Source: Neopestalotiopsis rosae
Lineage: Eukaryota > Ascomycota > Sordariomycetes > Amphisphaeriales > Sporocadaceae
NCBI GenBank assembly: GCA_023078685.1
Contig: JALGAS010000007.1
Span: 1,364,001 to 1,428,000, forward strand
DNA: 64,000 nt
Direction: 5' to 3'
The notes below the pieces were generated by a model. The model worked only from the letters and a program-made list of their open reading frames with translations. It did not search any database and had not been told where the DNA came from. A program made the translations under genes and the position numbers. Shown piece by piece: positions 56,831 to 64,000 of the stretch. Every line of letters starts with the position of its first letter. The first letter of the stretch is position 1.

Positions 56831-57568
56831 TCAGTCAAGCTCCATCCGTGCTGACGGACTTCTTTTCATCTTTGCCTCGCGTCGGTCACGTTCCTTCTTC
56901 TTCTTGTTGTACTCATCGAGCCAACGTCTCATGGGCTTGGGCAGCACCCGGTCTACTATATACCGCTGCAGGCCAACCAACTTGGACGCGAGAGGATTCG
57001 TCATAGCAGTCGTCGGCGTAGTCTCTCTGTCCCTAGTCCAACCGCCCGTCAGTGCAACGCCGAGTTCTGACAACCACTGCCAAAACCACCACCTCAGCAG
57101 ACCCTCGCCCGTGCCCGGGACGAGGTTGCAGGCTGCTCTACACCTGGCACATTGCCATTCCTCTCTGGGCAATCCCACCAGTGGCCCCATGAATGGTCTC
57201 CCCAGACCTTGGATAGTCAGTCTAAAGAGACCACTGAAGTGAACCCTATTATTGTGATGTTTGTCGTCGCTTGCGTCATCGTCCCCCCGTCGGCCCGTAC
57301 CCTTCTTATTCTTCCCGCTCAGCCAGAGCGAGGGTCTACCAAAAATAACGGATAATCGCTCTCGGAACCTTGTAGACGACGACGACGACGACTGTCCCAG
57401 AGTGGCAGTTCCCCCCTCCTTTACCGCCATCTCTTCTCCCCTTTCTAGCGTCGTCTCCTTTAGTTCTTGTTTATTCTTCTTCTTCTTCTTCTTCTTCATC
57501 TTGCCCTTTTGGCGCTTCCAGTCTGCCCTCTTCTCCTCCTCCTTGGTGGGCACGAACCGCCGTGGCAT
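56831..57568 (-). CDS. Uncertain Lys-rich hypothetical protein
   Basis: An open frame of 245 codons from the first ATG (57568). The N terminus is extremely basic (PRRFVPTKEEEKRADWKRQK, then MKKKKKKKNKQELKE), encoded partly by an AAG run, and is followed by a Ser run encoded by another trinucleotide repeat. The middle has a Trp-rich hydrophobic patch (LLRWWFWQWLSELGVAL) and a CARCRAAC pair of cysteines. The C terminus is again basic (MRRWLDEYNKKKKERDRREA). I do not recognise it. The frame could be partly an artefact of repeat composition. Alternatively a real gene may have an intron in its centre, with the C-terminal segment LVGLQRYIVDRVLPKPMRRW as the conserved end. The convergent neighbour is MDM12. 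Confidence 0.35.
   Translation of the reverse strand: MPRRFVPTKEEEKRADWKRQKGKMKKKKKKKNKQELKETTLERGEEMAVKEGGTATLGQSSSSSSTRFRERLSVIFGRPSLWLSGKNKKGTGRRGDDDASDDKHHNNRVHFSGLFRLTIQGLGRPFMGPLVGLPREEWQCARCRAACNLVPGTGEGLLRWWFWQWLSELGVALTGGWTRDRETTPTTAMTNPLASKLVGLQRYIVDRVLPKPMRRWLDEYNKKKKERDRREAKMKRSPSARMELD
57375..57495. repeat. Two trinucleotide runs, (GAC)6 and (TTC)n
   Basis: GAC repeats six times at 57375-57392, and a TTC run covers about 57475-57495. Both fall inside the uncertain Lys-rich frame and on its strand encode the poly-Ser and poly-Lys stretches. Confidence 0.85.
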
Positions 57569-58592
57569 TCTTTTTCGCAAAAGGTTTCTCCGAAAGCAAG
57601 TATTACTTTTCAATGATTGAAGAAAAGAAAATTAATATCGGTCCCGAGACTAGGGATATTAAATAATTTGTTGCTTGCCCTGTAGTATTGAAATTGAACA
57701 ATCTCCATGCTGGAGGGAGCTGGTCAAGAGAACGGACAACTTTTCTTTTGGTCACAAATACAAGACCGTTCCTCCAAAACGCAAAGAGTGAATGCAAAGG
57801 CTGTAGAGGCTGGTCGCTGAGTCTTGTAGTCATTCATCACGGGCATTTGACAATGGGCGAGCACGACGCATGTTCTAGAATTTTCTTCCATACCTTTAAT
57901 TTTTCGAGTATTAGATTGAGACCCTGCCTTCAAAGCCCGTCAATTTGATCGAATAATTATCATTCTTCTTGTCTGCCTCGGGGACGGCGAGGTTTGGGGT
58001 GGCTTTGCGAAAGTTTTCTTGTCTCATGCAATAAATCAAGATCTTGCCACAAGACTAAACACAAGCGAGACTTGACTGAAATGGATATCTGGGTAAAATG
58101 TCCTGTTCTATCAGGCTCAATTCTATATTCATGAATGACCCAAAGAGGTCGATCTTTGCTATGTATAAACAGGTGTCGCAACCACCTGAGGCCGAGAATC
58201 ACCCTCTAGTAAGGGGGAAAACAGATGACCAAATGCTCTCGACTCCCTCGGACAACCATTGTTATATCCTGGAAATAAAATGGCTAGAGTACATGTATCT
58301 TGGGGGAAACTGCGATTCCGCCCCTGAAATGAATCATCTATAATTGTGGCCTTTGCTCTGGTATCTCATTTTCATCACGGTATAATCTCCCAAAAAAAGA
58401 AAATCCCCGTTTCGCCATGCCGTGCGAAATAAAGACAGAAGACCCTAAAGGCCCCGCCATGCTATTAAGCTTGTCGTTAAAGTGTCATTTGTTGCAAACA
58501 ATCATCGCCAGTGGTATTTCTTTTTCCCTGGACAACGAGCCAGTACCGAAACGCCGTGTAAAATCAGGTTCTTGCTGTCGTCGTGTATCTTA
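57569..58592. other. Intergenic, 1.0 kb
   Basis: AT-rich sequence between the uncertain Lys-rich gene and the 3' end of the histidine kinase gene. Short frames only, without content I can name. Confidence 0.5.
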
Positions 58593-61500
58593 TCACCTCG
58601 CACTTTGTTTGAGCTTGCCCACATTCTCCTCAGTCAACGAGTCGCCTTCAGCCATTTGGTGCTTCGGCGCATCTGTGCCTCCAGCAGCGCCCATGAGCTT
58701 GTCGTCTCGAAGTTGCATGGCTAGCTCGTTTGTGTCCAACTGTCTGCTTTGCCCTCCCTGGCTCACGTTGCTGAAATTCCCAAAAGGATACGCAGTCACT
58801 TCGTGTGATCCATTACGCGTTAATGGTTTTGGTGTTAACAGACTGGTGCTGAATTCGTCAGGATGGAACCCCGAGTCTGGCCTTTCGCTTGGTGTCGCAG
58901 CCTCGGTGTCGGTATCAGAGTGCGCAAATGTCGGTATGTCCGCACTGAGGCAGTGCTCACCCGACTCTGAACAGTCAGATACCGATAGATCCGTATTGTT
59001 CTCTGGAGCCGAGGCAGTCTTTCTCTTTATGCGACTCCATTTGACGAGCATTTTCTCCAACATTTTTCCTCTCACAGGCTTGGCCAGATAGTCATCCATG
59101 CCCGCCTTCTTGCATTTCTCGCGATCTCCTTGAATGGCCGATGCCGTCATTGCCACGATCGGCACATTCTTTGTGTAAGCTCGGTACGGAACATGGTGCC
59201 GAAGAATATGTGTCGCCTTGTATCCGTCGATTACAGGCATCTGAACGTCCATAAGAATGATGTCTGGCTTAGCTTTTTTACCTTCCTGAGCAGCCTCGAG
59301 ATACTCCAGAGCTTCCTTGCCATTCCACACAGCTTCAACCTTGAAACTGAGTTTCTGGATCGTTTTCAAGGCAATCTGTTGGTTAATTGCGCTGTGAGAT
59401 TGTTAGCACATGAATCATGACTGACAGAGCTGGCGAAATACGTACTTATCTTCGACAACGAGAACAAAAATCTTTGCTCGCTCAGATGTCGGTAGTTCTT
59501 CTTCGGTAAGGAGAGGAGATGATGTAATGCTGGACGGACGGGCCCCTCGCTGGGGTGATCGCTTGTTCGAAATGCGCATCGATTCAGGAGGCGGTGTGTT
59601 GATGATGTGCTCGTAATCGGAGCTGTTGCACGAAACACTCATCTCAGACTGAAGCCGGTCAGGGAGTGTGCCAACTTCGTTGAGCGTAGATATCTGAGAA
59701 GTGTGTCCTTTGTTGAATGGGATCCAAAACATTGCCGTCGTACCATTTCCAACCGATGACTCCAAAGTGATCCTTCCGTGCATCAGTTCGACAAGATTCT
59801 TCGAGATGGTCAATCCCAGGCCGGTACCGCCAAACTTCCTTGCCGTCGATGAGTCGCCTTGGCTAAACGGTTGAAATAGGCGCTGCCGTACTTCCTCTTC
59901 AATTCCGATACCGCTGTCCTCAACGACAAACTTGATCTCAATGGTGTCTTGCGTTTCCTCGCCTTTCCACACGGAGAACTTGACATAGCCGCTATTCGTG
60001 AATTTTATACTGTTTGTGAGCAGGTTTGTGATGATCTGCCTCACTCGGCCAGGGTCGCCCAGGACGACAAGGTCTTGCGCAATATCGTCGGAAACATTGG
60101 AATGAAATTCGAGATTTTTCCTCTCAGCTGCAAATCCAAGCATCTTTGTGACGTCTTGTACAACAACCGATAGAGAGAATTGAACCTCTTCAATGTCCAG
60201 ACGTCCGGACTCTACCTTGGAAAAGTCGAGGATGTCGTTGATGACGGTCAACAGTGCATTGGCAGAACGGACAATATTCTGTGCAAACTCTGTCTGTTCC
60301 TCGCCAAGTTCTAAATCGAGAAGAAGTTCAGCCATGCCTATAACACCAGTAATGGGTGTTCTGATCTCGTGTGACATCTATCAAGATTAGCAATTGGTTA
60401 TTGTCATATCTCCAGACGACGGAAACCCACATTGGCAAGGAATTGACTCTTGAGGCGACTGGCCTCTTTGGCTGCCGCCTCATTCGCCATCAATTGTCTC
60501 TTCTCCTTCACCTGAGCTTTCAGATCAGATTCTCGCTCCTTGAGTTCTGTGATGTCCGTAATTATGCCAATGACTCCGTCGATAACAGGTTCACTGGTTA
60601 TCCCGTCGCGTGATTGCTTGCCCATCGTCGGAACAAATCTTGTGCGGAAGAAGTGGTTGTCTACAGAGTGTCAGGTCATAGTCCTTCAAAAGCTATATTT
60701 GAGCTACTCACCGATTTCATGTTCCTGAGTAAAATCGCGCTTCAGCTTCCCGTCCAGCATTGCGTGAAGCGGGTTCAGAAAAGCTGGAACCTCGCCTCGT
60801 CGGATCTTGGGGTTAAGATCATTGAACACGTCTTCCACATTTAAGCCGACGTATTTCAGGGCGTATAGATCATCGTCGCTGCTGTCCTCATCGTGCTGCT
60901 TGCTTTGTTTCAGGGTGTTCCACATCAAAGCGCCTTCAAGCATGGTAATCTTTCGGTTTCGATCGACGGAAAATATGGTTGTTTGAGCATGTGAAAGCAC
61001 ACTCAAAAGTTGCTGCCTCATTCGCTTCGCAGCTGCCTTGGTTTCCATGCTCTCGTGTGCATCTGTACAAGTGCCGAACCATTTTTCAATCTTTCCAGTT
61101 TGCTTGTTTCGTAGTGGCAAGGCACGTCCTATCATCCAACGCCATTCACCATGCTTGCTCAAGCATCTGTACTCAGTGTAATATGGGTCGCCGGTCTGGA
61201 GACTGTGTTTCCATCGTCGTACTGTCGCGGGCATGTCGTCGGGGTGGAAAGGATTCTTCCATCCCAAGCCTAAAGACTCCTCAGGCGCCAGACCTGTATA
61301 ATCGTACCAGCGCGAGTTGAAGAAATCGTGCATGCCTTCCGGAGTAGTAGTCCATACCATTTGTGGCATGGTATCGCAAATGACCTTAAATCTCTCCTCA
61401 TCCTGCTCCTTGATGGTGGTGATCTCGTTCGCCATATGAGTAACGTCCTGGCAAGTAATGACACCGGCCAACATGTCACCAGTGGCAGGATCCTTGATGA

Positions 61501-62947
61501 TTTCACCAAGCACGTCGAAAATGACTCTCTTGTCTTGCTGCTTGTTGACCATGCCCACACGCATCCCAGTGAATGGCTCACCAGTGCTCAACAGAACCGC
61601 AATTGGAAACTCGCTCGGATCGTATTGACGCGAAAAGTCCTCGTCGTAGACTTGCCACTCCTGCAAGAGATCGTATCCATCCTGGTCCCGTGCCGATGCT
61701 TCTGGGTCAATGAACAGCTCTCGAGCAGCAGCATTCATCACTGGGGCACTGCCATCCTTCCACACGGCCAATATGGGCATTCTCGTGTTGTCCAAAAGTG
61801 CATCCTTAATGGTGGTCATTTTTTGAAACAGAGACGGTGTGCTCGATATTAGATTGCGCGACGGAGGGCCCATTGGCGGGAACGGACTTGACGACAAAGA
61901 TACGGCACTCGGGCTGATTCTCATGGATGGTGAATTTGAATCGTGGCTAGAGCCTATTGAGGGCGGGTTCGAATGCGAAATCGACTTCTTTTCGGCGGCT
62001 TCGAGCGATGTTGCCGAAGATCGTGGTACCTTTTTCTGGACGGGTATCGAGGCTGTAGGTGTCTCGGTGTTTGTAAAGGTTAGAGTAAAATAGGCTTGCT
62101 GTTCCTCAATCTCAAAGATACTGATGATCATCTTTGCAGGTGTATGATGTTCGACTTTGTACTTGGTGCCTGCTCGTAGAGCCTTAGATGAGAGGATCAC
62201 CTCTACGACTGAGTTGTTAAGACTTGCAGACTTGCCCGAAGTATCGGCATTTCCGTCAACCGCGCCAGATTTACCATGTTCCGATCCGGGGGACTTTACC
62301 CTCGGAGTCGCACCACCCACGTCTTCTGGCATGATATCTGCAGTCTTGGTCAGACCATCAGCAACCAAGGAGTCGAAAAGATCATCCCAGGAAACCCATA
62401 CGGGCCTGCCATCTTGCAACATGTCAATGCCAATCTGTGGCAAGGTCTGTCCGCGTAATTGGTCCACGATGAATGAGACATCCTGAGCATCTGTAGTGTC
62501 GGTTACAGTGCCAAGCAAGCGAGCCATGGCCTCGTTTGCAAGCACAACGGTCTTGAAATTATTGAGCACCATGACAGGGACCGGCAAATACTGCATAGCC
62601 GAGAATGCGAGCTGTCCCGGCGATATGTAGGGCAGATCGAGGCGGAACGGACTCCCCGATTGGGATCTTCTGCTGCCCGGAGGCGACGGGGATGGGCCAT
62701 GTCCGGGCACAACATTTGGACTGCTTGGAATCTTGAGAGGCCCGTTTCGGCGCAGACTTAATTCGGGACTCCGTTGCACTGGTGGTGACTTTTCCGACGA
62801 AGGTGCGATCGAGTCCTCCATGTCGACCTGTGGCTGTGGCGGGGAAGCTTCCCGAATAACAGGATTTGACAAGGGAGAAGGCGAGGAGCCGTCATCGTCG
62901 TTGGAGCCATCGTTGCGGTGAGATGGATCTAAAGCTTTTGACACCAT
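58593..62947 (-). CDS. PAS-rich hybrid histidine kinase
   Basis: Four exons (60712-62947, 60431-60660, 59446-60377, 58593-59391) with introns of 51, 53 and 54 bp encode 1398 aa. All junctions restore conserved sequence (LAN|MSHEIRTP and VVED|NAINQQIA). The order is: disordered N terminus; PAS-like segments near residues 115 (AFSAMQYLPVPVMVLNNFK), 378, 515 (DTMPQMVWTTTPEGMHDFFN) and 650; a coiled coil; HisKA with phospho-acceptor H825 (MSHEIRTPITG); HATPase_c with N box (NLLTNSIKFT), G1 (VVEDSGIGI) and G2 (GGTGLGLTI); and a receiver domain with acceptor aspartate near D1181 (DIILMDVQMP) and Lys (YLAKPV). No transmembrane segment is visible, so it is likely a cytosolic sensor feeding a phosphorelay through an HPt protein to Ssk1/Skn7-type regulators. 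It resembles the fungal Fos-1/TcsA type; the group assignment is tentative. A 10-codon frame lies just upstream of the start. Confidence 0.93.
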
Positions 62948-64000
62948 TGCGCTGACCGCTAGCACGCGATGCAGAACCGAAGCAAGCCCATTTGACACAA
63001 CAACGCTGGATGGGAGCAGTGAGAGTGTAGTTCAGCAGTTGGAATCGGGAGACGCTTGAATTCGCGCGCCAGAATAGATGGATTCCCAGAGCGTATTTTT
63101 TGCTTTCCGGCTGGTTCTAGGGCAAAAATCGAGAGAAGCGGGTTGGTAGGTACGGTCGATAGGTTACTCAAAGAGAGCAGCAGAGACACGGCTTGAATGA
63201 GGGTGGTGGGGGAGAGTCTAGACCGGGCTGTTGGAAATCTGTGACTGGATGCGGTCGTCTCTCCGGAAATTCAAATAGGGTATCTACCATGGAGATCAGC
63301 TGAGATGTCAGGCACTGCTGTACGAGCTGACTATAATAAAATGGTGAGTCGACGATGTCAATGGTTTGCGCCGACCTCGAGAAGCTAGCTGTAATTGACG
63401 AGAGGCGGCCGACGAGAGGCAGAGGAGCTTTGCAAGACTGTAGTGTACACGTCGAGTGGTGTATTTCCAACCTTCTCGAACTCCTCGATTCCACCTAGGC
63501 TGGAGGATATTACCATAGTCACTCACTCAGCCTCTGCGGAACCGGGGCTGTCTACCGGTCTGCCCACCTTACACACAGTCCAACAGCAAGCCTCGACGAG
63601 GCGGGGAAGCTCAATGCTTAAATTGGTCGAGGGACAGACAGATAGACAAGACACACTCACCAGAGCCGGGGTTTGATTAATTAGTTGGTTGCTGGTATGG
63701 AAATGGGATACCAGTCGAAGATCACCAAAAGGGCTGAGGGTTGGTTGCGCAGCGGGAAAAGGGCGTCTATTGCTTAGAGAGCTTAGATCCGAGTCGGCAC
63801 GGGAATATCAGACTGCAGGAAACTTTTTTGTGAGAAAATGGCAGGTTGAAGAGAGAGATTGGAAAAAGAATGATCATCTTTGGTAAAGTTGATTGACCGT
63901 GTGCGCGCTTGTGTGTGTGTGCCGCCCTGTCTACTACCAGCTACTTGCAGTCGGCCATCCATCTCTACCTTAGCTGCTTAGTAGCAGCAAGAGCTTACCA
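62948..64000. other. 5' flank of the histidine kinase gene
   Basis: About 1.05 kb to the right edge. It includes the small upstream frame at 62959-62991, a long GA/CT-rich leader-like region, and a GT-rich run at about 63909-63920. No gene recognised; any upstream neighbour starts outside the window. Confidence 0.5.
62959..62991 (-). promoter_or_regulatory. Upstream ORF before the histidine kinase start
   Basis: ATG at 62991 opens a 10-codon frame (MGLLRFCIAC) that stops 11 bases before the kinase ATG at 62947. If the transcript includes it, it would reduce or regulate initiation at the main start. The main frame is also open further upstream, but without an ATG. Confidence 0.45.

Overview
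This window is nuclear DNA of a filamentous ascomycete, most likely a sordariomycete of the Hypocreales type. The reasons are: short GT..AG introns (mostly 45-175 bp) with CTAAC/CTGAC branch points; fungal-only families (a HET-C incompatibility protein, a fused single-chain urease, a two-domain betaine-lipid synthase, the ERMES subunit Mdm12, a fungal hybrid histidine kinase); and single genes separated by 0.4-4.7 kb with no operons. I read both strands and rebuilt exon structures by hand from splice signals and reading-frame continuity. All family names come from recognition of motifs, not from a database search.

Layout. 1-333: 5' part of an unknown gene running off the left edge (-). 0.8-2.6 kb: class I alpha-mannosidase, GH47 (-). 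3.7-5.8 kb: membrane-anchored RING E3 ligase (-). 5.8-9.5 kb: gene-poor. 9.5-10.5 kb: secreted GH45 endoglucanase (-). 11.4-14.5 kb: HET-C (-). 14.5-19.2 kb: second gene-poor stretch. 19.2-20.8 kb: HMG-box protein (+). 21.9-24.8 kb: urease (-). 25.5-27.7 kb: SAGA subunit Ada3/Ngg1 (-). 29.8-32.4 kb: betaine-lipid (DGTS) synthase (+). 33.8-36.2 kb: DUF726 alpha/beta-hydrolase (+). 36.8-37.3 kb: BolA-like (-). 38.6-40.7 kb: ACSF3-like acyl/malonyl-CoA synthetase (+). 41.3-42.2 kb: eIF4E (-). 43.4-45.6 kb: unknown 744-aa protein (-). 46.6-54.3 kb: Fab1/PIKfyve lipid kinase (+). 55.0-56.5 kb: Mdm12 (+). 56.8-57.6 kb: uncertain Lys-rich protein (-). 58.6-62.9 kb: PAS-rich hybrid histidine kinase (-).

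The genes are mostly housekeeping and I see no biosynthetic cluster, transposon, tRNA, rRNA or CRISPR-like array. Several act on membranes or lipids (DGTS synthase, DUF726 protein, acyl-CoA synthetase, Fab1, Mdm12), and the mannosidase and membrane RING ligase both belong to the secretory pathway. I regard these groupings as suggestive at most. The observations most worth following up are the conserved-looking but unnamed 744-aa protein with a hidden short intron and a different C terminus after splicing, the HET-C gene with its charged glycine-rich repeat tail and no HET-domain partner nearby, small upstream ORFs before the DGTS synthase, histidine kinase and MDM12 starts, and the two large empty intergenic regions.
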